This document shows positions 24,198 to 32,557 of a DNA stretch of 32,557 nucleotides, in pieces. Position 1 is the stretch's first letter. Each line of letters begins with the position of its first letter. The DNA comes from Paracoccaceae bacterium (lineage in GTDB: Bacteria; Pseudomonadota; Alphaproteobacteria; Rhodobacterales; Rhodobacteraceae), in NCBI GenBank assembly GCA_947461435.1, contig CANHLE010000035.1, positions 1-32,557 on the forward strand. The letters run 5' to 3'. The position numbers and the translations under genes were made by a program. The notes under the pieces were generated by a model, which was not told the origin of the DNA, did no database searches, and saw only the letters and a list, made by a program, of their open reading frames with translations.

Positions 24198-26153
24198 ATG
24201 GATTGGTCCACTGGGAATTTTGTCGCCATGAACCTCTCGTTTGAACGAAGCATGGCTACGGGCAACCGCAGAACCGCGCGAGATTTACCGAAACCGGCGG
24301 TAGAGGTTCAATGGCCCTCCACTTTGGACCTTTTACTTTGTTTGACCAAGATGGGTTATTTGGACCATGCTGGCCTTTTGATTGCCCTTGCTGACAAGTC
24401 CGCATCCCAAGTTCGCATCGCGGATGTGCTTCTATCTCGCGGGTTGATTGACAGATCAGATCTTTATGCGGGAATGGGTCAATTGTGGTCCCTGTCCGTG
24501 ATTGACCCGACGCAATCCCCTGCGGATCCGCGAGTGTTGGATATGTTTGGTGCCGAAGAATGCCTTAAGACAGGTCTTTTGCCTTGGCGAAACCTTGGCG
24601 GAACAACGCTTATCCTGACATCCTACCCCGAAGAGCGGGCACGCCATATCGATAAGCTAACCCAGATCTTCGGGCCTGTGGCCTTTGCATTGTGCCCTTA
24701 CTCGCAACTTGAAACTGCAGTGTTGATGATGCGGGGAAACACACTGGCAAAAGAAGCCGAGACCAAGGTTGTCGCAGATCGGAGCTGCCGGGGTTGGCCT
24801 AATCAGGAAGGCAAGTACCTTAGTGGCGGGCTGGTTTTTCTTGCTGTGCTTGCTATTTTTTTTCCTAGTCACATGTACTTTGCAGCACTAATCCTTGGCG
24901 TAACTGGCTTAGTCCCAGTGATCGGTCTCAAATTGCTTGCCTTGGCTTCTTCCTTGCTTGCCGACCGCGTGGAGCCGGCACCCGTTCCGCAGATCGCGCG
25001 CCTTCCTACTGTTTCGATAATCGTGGCACTTTATCATGAAAGTCATATTGCCACGAGGCTGATCCGAAGGTTGGCCCGACTGGACTATCCGCGTGATCTG
25101 CTGGATGTGATCTTGGCCGTCGAAATGGACGATCACATCACCCGAAACGCACTGGCACAAACCGAACTCCCATCGTGGATGAGAGTGGCCATTGTGCCGC
25201 GGGGCAAGGTCAAAACAAAGCCGCGCGCGCTCAACTTCGCGCTTAACATGTGCCGGGGGTCGATTGTCGGGGTCTATGATGCAGAAGACGCCCCCGAGGC
25301 AGATCAAATCAGAAAAGTGGTTCAAAGGTTCCACGAGCGTGGGCCCAAAGTAGCGTGTCTGCAAGGGGTTCTTGATTTCTACAACCCAACTGCCAATTGG
25401 TTGGCGCGCTGTTTTACACTGGAATATGGCGGCTGGTTTCGCGTCATCCTCCCGGGGCTGGATCGGTTGGGCTTGCCCATTCCACTAGGCGGTACCACTT
25501 TGTTTTTCCGGCGCAGCGTGTTGCAGGAATTGGGTGGCTGGGATGCCCACAATGTAACCGAGGACGCAGATCTTGGGATCCGTTTGGCCCGGGACGGATA
25601 TCGCACAGAACTGATACAAACCACGACTTACGAAGAGGCCAACTGTCGAGTGGTGCCATGGGTAAAGCAGCGGTCTCGTTGGATAAAAGGCTACATGATG
25701 ACCTACGTCGTCCACATGAGGCACCCGCGTCAAACGCTTGCGAACTTGGGAGTTCGGGGATTTCTGACCTTTCAGACCCTGTTTTTGGGCAGTTTGGTTC
25801 AAACGTTTCTGTCACCAATCCTGCTTAGTCTGCTGGTTGTTCAATACATTACACAGATTGGCCAGACGACGCCCATTTTGACAAGTATAAGTTCTGTCCT
25901 GCTTCCTTTGGCCATCCTCTCAGAACTGACCGGCATGGCCATTTTGGCCATAGGGTTGAAACGGTCCGGCCAGCCGATCAGTTTTGGGTGGATTCCGACC
26001 CTCTCGCTTTATTTTCCGATGGCGGCTGCCGCCGCATACAAGGCCCTTTGGGAAGCCGTTATGCATCCATTCTATTGGGACAAGACGAGCCATGGGCATC
26101 TTTCAGGTACCGCATTTAAGCCCAAGGCCCCAGTCCGCTTCAAACGAGCCTAA
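24198..26153 (+). CDS. Membrane GT2 glycosyltransferase with MshEN-like N-terminal domain
   Basis: A 651-residue protein in three parts. Residues about 57-178 resemble the MshEN/GSPII_E N-terminal domain: RIADVLLSRGLIDRSDL at 73-89 fits the c-di-GMP-binding RLGxxLxxxG pattern only in part. Residues about 208-255 are hydrophobic. Residues about 268-500 form a GT2 catalytic domain with VSIIVALYHES, a DAED at 361-364, TEDAD at 454-458 and the processive-enzyme QxxRW motif QRSRW at 491-495. Several membrane segments follow. Escherichia coli NfrB combines the same two domain types in another order. The ATG at 24198 lacks a clear ribosome site; ATG 24228 is an alternative. The polysaccharide product is unknown. 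Confidence 0.85.
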   Translation: MDWSTGNFVAMNLSFERSMATGNRRTARDLPKPAVEVQWPSTLDLLLCLTKMGYLDHAGLLIALADKSASQVRIADVLLSRGLIDRSDLYAGMGQLWSLSVIDPTQSPADPRVLDMFGAEECLKTGLLPWRNLGGTTLILTSYPEERARHIDKLTQIFGPVAFALCPYSQLETAVLMMRGNTLAKEAETKVVADRSCRGWPNQEGKYLSGGLVFLAVLAIFFPSHMYFAALILGVTGLVPVIGLKLLALASSLLADRVEPAPVPQIARLPTVSIIVALYHESHIATRLIRRLARLDYPRDLLDVILAVEMDDHITRNALAQTELPSWMRVAIVPRGKVKTKPRALNFALNMCRGSIVGVYDAEDAPEADQIRKVVQRFHERGPKVACLQGVLDFYNPTANWLARCFTLEYGGWFRVILPGLDRLGLPIPLGGTTLFFRRSVLQELGGWDAHNVTEDADLGIRLARDGYRTELIQTTTYEEANCRVVPWVKQRSRWIKGYMMTYVVHMRHPRQTLANLGVRGFLTFQTLFLGSLVQTFLSPILLSLLVVQYITQIGQTTPILTSISSVLLPLAILSELTGMAILAIGLKRSGQPISFGWIPTLSLYFPMAAAAAYKALWEAVMHPFYWDKTSHGHLSGTAFKPKAPVRFKRA

Positions 26154-26785
26154 CGTGTTTTCAACTCGCCTGTATCCACGCGAAGGCGCGTCTCATAGGC
26201 CTTTGAAATATGCGATTTCAGCGCCGCAAAGGCCGCATCCCCGTCACCCGTTTCAATGGCCCTAACAATTTGGTCATGCTCGGCCAATGCAACTTCGTCG
26301 CGGCCCTCCGCGGCAAACGAGGTAGTGGCCATCAAGGCCATGGCGCGGTGTACGAGGTCAAGCTGCTGCACCAAAAATCTGTTATGACTTGCCAGATGGA
26401 TCAGCTTGTGGAACCGCTTGTTTGCGCGGCTTAAAGCACGCGGATCGCCGCCCAGAAGTTTGCGGTCATCATCAACCATCGCGCGCAAAACGCGAACCTC
26501 TTCTTCCGTCGCGTGGCGTGCGGCAAGTCGGGCGGCCAAACCTTCCAACTCACTGCGCACGGTATACAATTCGGCCAATTGATTGTGATCAAGTGATGCC
26601 ACGATCAGGCTGCGGCCATCGCGGGTCAGCATGCCTTGAGTTTCCAATCGTTGCAAAGCTTCACGCACAGGTGTGCGCGATACGCCAAGCCGTTCGGCCA
26701 ATTCCGATTCCACAAGACGAGAGCCAGGATTGTAGTCTCCCCGTTCTATGGAGTCCAAAATAAGCGTGTAGGCGTCTTTTTGCAT
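26150..26785 (-). CDS. GntR-family transcriptional regulator (FCD type)
   Basis: A 211-residue regulator. The winged helix-turn-helix is at about residues 23-60, with SRLVESELAERLGVSRTPVR and EALQRL typical of GntR proteins. The remainder (about 70-200) is the helical FCD ligand-binding domain. AAGGAAGA lies upstream of the ATG. It is divergent from the HAD gene 99 bases away, a possible target along with itself. Its stop overlaps the convergent GT2 stop by four bases. The ligand is unknown; many FCD regulators respond to organic acids. Confidence 0.92.
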   Translation of the reverse strand: MQKDAYTLILDSIERGDYNPGSRLVESELAERLGVSRTPVREALQRLETQGMLTRDGRSLIVASLDHNQLAELYTVRSELEGLAARLAARHATEEEVRVLRAMVDDDRKLLGGDPRALSRANKRFHKLIHLASHNRFLVQQLDLVHRAMALMATTSFAAEGRDEVALAEHDQIVRAIETGDGDAAFAALKSHISKAYETRLRVDTGELKTR

Positions 26786-26884
26786 GCGATGTCTTCCTTT
26801 GTCCGTCGGAACACGACACTATCGGCTTTCTGATCGCGTTCAACCCAAACAAGGCCCATTGCGCCTCGAAAGCCTAGCCAAGCC

Positions 26885-27529
26885 ATGGCCAAACCGTACT
26901 TTCAGCATGTCAAAACCTGGATTTTTGACTTGGATAACACTCTTTATCCACCGCGATATCGACTATTTGACCAGATCGAGGTTCGCATGACGGCGTGGGT
27001 CATGAAAACGCTGAACGTTTCGCAGGATCACGCAAATCACCTCCGTCAAAAGTACTGGGAAACCTACGGCACAACACTCGCCGGATTGATGCGCGAACAT
27101 GATATGGATCCCGTTCCCTACCTTGATGATGTGCATGATATTGATTTTACGGCCCTTCCGACTGATCCAGAACTGGCGGCCGCAATCGCTGCCCTGCCCG
27201 GCAGACGGATAATCTATACAAATGCGTGCGAGCCATATGCACGCCGGGTTCTGGCTGCTCGCGGACTGTCGGGCCTGTTTGATGCAGTCTATGGCGTTGA
27301 GCATGCCGATTTTCTGCCTAAGCCGGAAAGAGCGGCCTTTGAACGGATCTTTGCACGAGACGGACTTGACCCTACAGCGGCGGCCATGTTCGAAGATGAC
27401 CCGCGCAATCTTGCCGCGCCCCACGCCATGGGCCTTCGCACGGTCCTTGTTGCGCCCGATCTGCATGTCGCAGACCACATCCATCATCATACGGATGATC
27501 TGACAGCATTCTTGACTCAATTGACGTGA
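26885..27529 (+). CDS. HAD-family pyrimidine 5'-nucleotidase-like hydrolase
   Basis: A 214-residue HAD hydrolase with all four motifs: DLDNTLYP from Asp15 and Asp17, TN at 112-113, Lys146 in PKPERAAF and EDD at 170-172. The DLDNTLYP opening and length fit the SDT1/pyrimidine 5'-nucleotidase subgroup, which removes phosphate from nucleotides or related molecules; the substrate here is not proven. It is divergent from the GntR-family gene and is followed by the UbiH-like gene 70 bases downstream. Confidence 0.88.
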   Translation: MAKPYFQHVKTWIFDLDNTLYPPRYRLFDQIEVRMTAWVMKTLNVSQDHANHLRQKYWETYGTTLAGLMREHDMDPVPYLDDVHDIDFTALPTDPELAAAIAALPGRRIIYTNACEPYARRVLAARGLSGLFDAVYGVEHADFLPKPERAAFERIFARDGLDPTAAAMFEDDPRNLAAPHAMGLRTVLVAPDLHVADHIHHHTDDLTAFLTQLT

Positions 27530-27599
27530 AACCACGGCGCGATTTGTCGCTTGGACTTTTGAACGCGCGGCCCCTATCTGGGGATCAAAGGAGAGCAAC

Positions 27600-28799
27600 A
27601 TGAAACGTCGCACAACAGATGTTCTGGTCTCTGGCGGTGGCGTGGCTGGATTAACCGCTGCGGCGGCATTTGGTGCGGCCGGCTTTTCTGTAATTTGCGT
27701 TGATCCCGCCGCCCCCATAACCAACCGCGAAGAGCACGGCGCCGATCTGCGCAGCACGGCCTTCTTGCAGCCCTCTGTTCCTGTTTTGCGCGCTGCCGGA
27801 CTATGGAAGCGGCTTGAGCCGTTTGCTGCACCATTGCAAGTCATGCGGATCATCGACGCTGGAGGGCCCAAACCCGAACCGCGTATTGTGAAAGATTTCA
27901 ACGCCTCTGACATTTCGGATCAGCCCTTTGGTTGGAACCTTCCCAATTGGCTTTTGCGGCGTGAAATGGTTGCCGCCCTTGCGGACCTTCCCAATGTTGA
28001 CTTTCGGCCCGGCATTTCCACTCTTGGTCTGACAACGCGTGACACCGAAGCATTGGTCACGCTTTCAGATGGAAGCCGCGTTTCAGCGCGTTTGGTCATC
28101 GCGGCCGATGGCCGCGGATCTTTGATCCGCGATGCTGCGGGAATAAGCGTTACGACGACGCGATATGGCCAAAAGGCGCTTGCCTTTGCTGTCACACACC
28201 CGATTCCGCATCAAAATGTTTCGACTGAAATTCATCGGTCAGGCGGACCATTCACCCTTGTCCCTCTGCCCGACCATTTGGGAAGCCCGTCATCAGCCAT
28301 TGTCTGGATGGAGTCGGGGCCAGAAATCGCGCGCCTTGCCGCGCTTGATCAAAGTGAGTTTGAGGACGAAATCGCAATTCGGTCGTGCGGGATTTTGGGA
28401 CCTTTGACACTTGCGTCGCGGCGCACGGTTTGGCCGATTATCAGCCAATTGGCCACGCGCATGGCCGCAGAGCGTGTGGCCTTGATGGCAGAAGCCTCAC
28501 ACGTGGTCCCCCCTATTGGGGCACAAGGATTGAACATGTCCTTGGCCGATCTGGCAAAACTTATTGAATTGGCAAAGGCCTCGCCGAACGATTTGGGCAG
28601 CCGATCGATGCTTGCGGCCTATCACGACGCCCGCCATCTGGACATTTCAACCCGCCTTCGGGGCATAGACGCGCTAAACCGCGCGTCTATGCTGGGCGAA
28701 CCAATGATGCGCGATTTGCGGGCTGCAGCCTTGAACGCGCTTTACGCGCTATCCCCGGTTCGCAAAACACTGATGAAGGTGGGGCTAGGGTTGCGCTGA
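27600..28799 (+). CDS. UbiH/COQ6-family FAD-dependent monooxygenase
   Basis: A 399-residue flavoprotein. The Rossmann GGGVAG is at residues 12-17, ADGRGSLIR at 169-177 and GAQGLNMSLADL at 307-318. The family hydroxylates the ubiquinone ring; several paralogues differ in position, so a specific ubiH, ubiF or ubiL name is not given. The usual GDAAH block reads AEASH at 297-301, so the common Asp is Glu298. AAAGGAGA precedes the ATG. The convergent aminotransferase ends only three bases away. Confidence 0.87.
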   Translation: MKRRTTDVLVSGGGVAGLTAAAAFGAAGFSVICVDPAAPITNREEHGADLRSTAFLQPSVPVLRAAGLWKRLEPFAAPLQVMRIIDAGGPKPEPRIVKDFNASDISDQPFGWNLPNWLLRREMVAALADLPNVDFRPGISTLGLTTRDTEALVTLSDGSRVSARLVIAADGRGSLIRDAAGISVTTTRYGQKALAFAVTHPIPHQNVSTEIHRSGGPFTLVPLPDHLGSPSSAIVWMESGPEIARLAALDQSEFEDEIAIRSCGILGPLTLASRRTVWPIISQLATRMAAERVALMAEASHVVPPIGAQGLNMSLADLAKLIELAKASPNDLGSRSMLAAYHDARHLDISTRLRGIDALNRASMLGEPMMRDLRAAALNALYALSPVRKTLMKVGLGLR

Positions 28800-28802
28800 C
28801 CC

Positions 28803-29930
28803 CTAAAGGACAGCGTCAATCGCCAAGGAAAGACGTTCCATTGTGGCAGGAATGTCTTTCAACTTATCCAACCCGAACAGCCCCAACCGGAAACTGCGAT
28901 ACTCGGCACCTTCGCCCACCTGCAAAGGAACACCTGCCGCAATCTGATACCCCAAAGCTTTGAATTTAGAGCCGTTCTGAACATCTGGATCGGTGGTAAA
29001 GCTGACCACGACGCCCGGGGCCTGAAACCCTTCGGCTGCCACGGAAACCACACCGCGCCGTGTCAAAAGCGCGCGAACTGCGTGACCTAATTCCCACTGC
29101 GCGGCTTTTGCTTCCGCGAATCCCATGGCCTTGGTTTCCAGCATCGCATCACGAAAGCCGACGATCGCATCGGTTGGCATCGTGGCATGATACGCATGCC
29201 CACCCTTCTCATAGGTCTCCATGATCGAACGCCATTTTTTCAGATCGATCGCAAAACTGTTTGACGTGGTCTCGGCCAACCGCATTTCTGCGCGCGGACC
29301 CATGACGACAACCCCGACCGCAGGAGATGCCGACCACCCCTTTTGAGGCGCAGAAATCAGCACATCAACCCCGGTGGCTGCCAAGTCCACCCAAATGCAG
29401 CCAGATGCTATGCAATCAAGCACCATGATTGCCCCCACATCATGCGCGGCTTCGGCCATTGCGCTGATATAGGCTTCGGACAGAATGATGCCTGACGATG
29501 TTTCGACATGTGGCGCAAAGACTGCTTGCGGCTTGGTTTCACGAATTTTTGCGACGACATCCTCGATCGGCGGCGGCGCAAAGGCCGACTGGGGGCCATT
29601 CCCCGAAGCCCGAGCCATCACGACCGTGGTCGACTTGGCAAATCCGCCCGCGTCAAAAATCTGCGTCCAGCGATAAGAGAACCAGCCATTTCGCACAATC
29701 AAGACATCGCCTTGCCCAAACTGGCGGGCCACGGCCTCCATCGCATAAGTCCCACCCCCGGGGACAAGCGCAACCGAGGTTCCATTGTAGACTTCTTTCA
29801 ATAGACCTGAAATGTCGCGCATCACGCCTTGAAAGCGCGCTGACATGTGATTCAGGCTGCGATCGGTGAAAACCACCGAGAATTCTTGCAAACCACCTTC
29901 GTCAATATGGGCGTGGGGCAATTGGGTCAT
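28803..29930 (-). CDS. Class V (alanine-glyoxylate/serine-type) aminotransferase
   Basis: A 375-residue fold-type I PLP enzyme. Seen: PGGGTYAMEA at residues 57-66, HVETSSG at 141-147, the cofactor-contacting Asp172 in VLDCIASG and the Schiff-base Lys197 in SAPQKGW. Class V members of this type move amino groups between alanine or serine and glyoxylate or pyruvate; the substrate is not fixed. ATG 29930 is chosen because AGAGGA lies five bases upstream; a longer ORF to 30014 would add 28 residues. It lies 73 bases downstream of the Lrp-like gene and is possibly regulated with it. Confidence 0.88.
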   Translation of the reverse strand: MTQLPHAHIDEGGLQEFSVVFTDRSLNHMSARFQGVMRDISGLLKEVYNGTSVALVPGGGTYAMEAVARQFGQGDVLIVRNGWFSYRWTQIFDAGGFAKSTTVVMARASGNGPQSAFAPPPIEDVVAKIRETKPQAVFAPHVETSSGIILSEAYISAMAEAAHDVGAIMVLDCIASGCIWVDLAATGVDVLISAPQKGWSASPAVGVVVMGPRAEMRLAETTSNSFAIDLKKWRSIMETYEKGGHAYHATMPTDAIVGFRDAMLETKAMGFAEAKAAQWELGHAVRALLTRRGVVSVAAEGFQAPGVVVSFTTDPDVQNGSKFKALGYQIAAGVPLQVGEGAEYRSFRLGLFGLDKLKDIPATMERLSLAIDAVL

Positions 29931-30003
29931 GGCGTCCTCTGGCTTGAAAGTTTTGCAGTAAGCTAGAACCATTCGGCCCAAGGACCAGTTCATTTCCGAC
30001 ATC

Positions 30004-30480
30004 TTATTGTCCAAGTGGGCCGGGTCTGCGTTCTTCTGTCAGCAAAACATTCGCTTCGACCTGTCCAACACCCGGCAAGGTCATGATCCGCCGCCGCAAA
30101 ACGCGTTCAAAATCGGAAATGTCACGGGCCACGACACGCAAGCGGTAGTCAAACAGGCCCAGCACATGCTGCACCACCTGTACCTCAGGAATGGCCGTGA
30201 CGGCGCGCTCGAAATCTTCCAAACTGACACGGCCCTTTGTTGCCAATTTCACACCCAAAAACACGGTCACACCAAAGCCCAATCGGGCGCGATCAACTTC
30301 GCGGCGCAAACCGCAAATAATGCCGGCTTCTTCCATCCGACGAACACGGCGCCAAGCTGCTGGTTGGGACAGGCCAAAACGGCGACCCAATTCCCCTGCG
30401 GAAATCTCGCCGTCTTGCACCAGCGCCCGGAGCATCGACCGATCCACATCATCAAGGTCAAGAATATCCGAACTGCTCAA
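30004..30480 (-). CDS. Lrp/AsnC-family transcriptional regulator (second of tandem pair)
   Basis: A 158-residue regulator. The N-terminal helix-turn-helix (about residues 10-60, RFGLSQPAAWRRVRRMEEAG) is followed by the RAM/AsnC ligand domain, with VQHVLGLFDYRLRVVARD. Family members respond to amino acids and assemble as dimers and higher oligomers. Its ATG overlaps the stop of the upstream Lrp gene by four bases, so the two are translationally coupled and may form a mixed complex. Confidence 0.92.
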   Translation of the reverse strand: MSSSDILDLDDVDRSMLRALVQDGEISAGELGRRFGLSQPAAWRRVRRMEEAGIICGLRREVDRARLGFGVTVFLGVKLATKGRVSLEDFERAVTAIPEVQVVQHVLGLFDYRLRVVARDISDFERVLRRRIMTLPGVGQVEANVLLTEERRPGPLGQ

Positions 30481-30935
30481 AGGGGAAGTCCTTCGCTGTC
30501 TTTGATGGTCGAGATCAGCATCAAAGCCTCAACTTCGGCAATATGCGGCAAGGACAAGATCCTTTCACGGTAGACCTGTTGATAGTGCTGCATATCGCGC
30601 GCAATCACATTCAAACGGACATCTACTCGGCCCAAGAAGGTCTCAATCCCCAAAACCTCCGGCACTCTGCGGGCCTCATCGATGAATTCGTCAAAGGCGC
30701 GTGCATTTGTCTTGTCGAGGGTAAAGCGTAAGGACACTTCCACCTCAAAACCAAGCTTCCGCCAATCAATCATGGCGCGCGTCGCGCGAATAACGCTCCC
30801 TTCAGCCAGTTTGTCGAGCCGCCGCCCCAAGGTTGCTACTGTAAGACCAGCCCGATCGGCCAAAACCGCCCTCGGTGCCGAGGGGTCGGCCAAGACTTGG
30901 CGCAGCAGACGGCGATCCGTATCATCGATGTGCAT
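30477..30935 (-). CDS. Lrp/AsnC-family transcriptional regulator (first of tandem pair)
   Basis: A 152-residue regulator starting MHIDDTDRRLLRQV, with a helix-turn-helix around LADRAGLTVATLGRRLDKL and a RAM domain with VPEVLGIETFLGRVDVRLNVIARD. The start at 30935 fits the family; an upstream in-frame start at 30998 would add 21 unrelated residues. It is divergent from ilvC, 129 bases away, and overlaps the second Lrp gene by four bases. Confidence 0.9.
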   Translation of the reverse strand: MHIDDTDRRLLRQVLADPSAPRAVLADRAGLTVATLGRRLDKLAEGSVIRATRAMIDWRKLGFEVEVSLRFTLDKTNARAFDEFIDEARRVPEVLGIETFLGRVDVRLNVIARDMQHYQQVYRERILSLPHIAEVEALMLISTIKDSEGLPL

Positions 30936-30959
30936 GATTTTTCGCCAATCTTCCCATTC

Positions 30960-30978
30960 TGCGAATGATCCTTTCGCA
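30960..30978. promoter_or_regulatory. Inverted repeat between the Lrp pair and ilvC
   Basis: TGCGAA and TTCGCA are perfect inverse arms with a seven-base spacer, 25 bases from the Lrp gene start and about 90 upstream of ilvC. The size fits an Lrp-family operator, which is typically a degenerate palindrome of about 15 bases. Control of ilvC or autoregulation is inferred. Confidence 0.4.
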
Positions 30979-31031
30979 TTTCTACCAACAAACGTCAAAT
31001 TTGGCGCTCATGTACGGCTCAACTTACCTAG

Positions 31032-32087
<1,056 letters not shown>

Positions 32088-32104
32088 ATCTGAAACACAC
32101 CCCT

Positions 32105-32133
32105 AAAAAGGGCCGAAGGGAAACCTTCGGCCC
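32105..32133. terminator. Bidirectional terminator hairpin between ilvC and the aldehyde dehydrogenase gene
   Basis: The stem GGGCCGAAGG (32110-32119) and CCTTCGGCCC (32124-32133) closes the loop GAAA. On the minus strand a T5 run (32105-32109) follows, so it should terminate the aldehyde dehydrogenase transcript. For ilvC the hairpin is present but its trailing T-run is poor. Confidence 0.75.
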
Positions 32134-32137
32134 AACG

Positions 32138-32557
32138 TCATTTCAAATAGGCCAACAAAAGGCGCACCATCCGTTTGACCCTTGAACCATAAGGCGGAAA
32201 AAGCAGGGTCAGGAGGGTAAACTGGTTTTTCATGACCGGTTTCAAGTGGCTGAACGTGTCAAAACCTGCACGCCCATGTCCTTCGCCCATCCCCGAAGCG
32301 CCAACCCCACCAAAGCCAACATTGCCATGAATAAAGGGCATCAATGTCAGGTTGACACCAACAGAGCCAGACTGTGTTGCGCCACTGATCTGGGAAATCA
32401 CGCTCCGACTTTTGGCAAAAATATATAATATCAACGGCTTGGGAGAGGCGTTTACTTTAGAAATCACATCGGAAAGATCATCATAGGGGATCAACGGCAA
32501 CAAAGGGCCAAAGATCTCCTCTTGCGATATTTCCATCTCGGGGGTGGTTCCCAAAAG
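32138..32557 (-). CDS. Coniferyl-aldehyde dehydrogenase-like protein, 3' part
   Basis: The frame runs off the window end; about 139 C-terminal residues are visible. EEIFGPLLPLIPYD, VNLTLMPF, GFGGVGASGMGEGHGRAGFDTFSH and a basic hydrophobic tail match the C-terminus of coniferyl-aldehyde dehydrogenases (CalB type), which oxidise aldehydes to acids with NAD. The catalytic Cys and Glu lie outside the window. A TTG at 32552 is internal, not the start. Confidence 0.8.
   Translation of the reverse strand, partial: LLGTTPEMEISQEEIFGPLLPLIPYDDLSDVISKVNASPKPLILYIFAKSRSVISQISGATQSGSVGVNLTLMPFIHGNVGFGGVGASGMGEGHGRAGFDTFSHLKPVMKNQFTLLTLLFPPYGSRVKRMVRLLLAYLK

Overview
The window reads as chromosomal DNA of an alphaproteobacterium, most likely a Rhodobacteraceae/Roseobacter-group species of moderate GC. 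The grounds are inferential: the tmk-holB-tatD-PhnP-like order, a ctaD gene standing apart from the other cytochrome oxidase genes next to a DUF2244 gene, a very long RTX protein ending in a Hint domain, a CtrA-type box, and the general protein style. I could run no database search. No prophage, insertion sequence, CRISPR array or rRNA was seen.

Layout. (1) 1-4756, plus strand: a tight housekeeping run with the 3' end of a D-Ala-D-Ala carboxypeptidase, tmk, holB, a TatD-family nuclease, a PhnP-like metallo-hydrolase and an AEC-family permease. (2) 4857-8087, plus: two paralogous GT61 glycosyltransferases. The first carries an N-terminal methyltransferase-like domain. The second lacks it and has a frame break just upstream of its present start. 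(3) 13559-8084, minus: a polyamine-type ABC importer operon (ATPase, binding protein, two permeases) ending in an agmatinase. (4) 18477-13804, minus: a 1557-residue RTX protein with a C-terminal Hint domain and, near its N-terminus, an insertion that matches the VHL beta-domain pattern. A tRNA-Leu(GAG) gene lies upstream on the same strand. (5) 18938-22334, plus: lipB, ctaD with a clear terminator, and a DUF2244 protein; then a minus-strand GatB/YqeY gene divergent from carA. (6) 24198-26153, plus: a membrane GT2 glycosyltransferase with a degenerate MshEN-like N-terminal domain, preceded by a perfect TTAA-N7-TTAAC CtrA-type box. (7) 26150-28799: a GntR-family regulator divergent from a HAD pyrimidine-nucleotidase-like gene, then a UbiH-family monooxygenase. 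(8) 28803-32557: a class V aminotransferase, two overlapping Lrp/AsnC regulators divergent from ilvC, and the 3' end of a coniferyl-aldehyde-dehydrogenase-like gene.

How the parts fit. The polyamine importer and agmatinase form a plausible uptake-and-catabolism unit producing putrescine and urea. The GT61 pair, the RTX protein and the GT2 enzyme all point to the cell surface or matrix, and the CtrA box suggests that the GT2 gene is under cell-cycle or motility control. The Lrp pair next to ilvC suggests amino-acid-responsive control of branched-chain amino acid synthesis. The observations most worth following are the VHL-like domain in the RTX protein, the frame-broken GT61 paralogue, and the CtrA-box plus MshEN-like GT2 gene.
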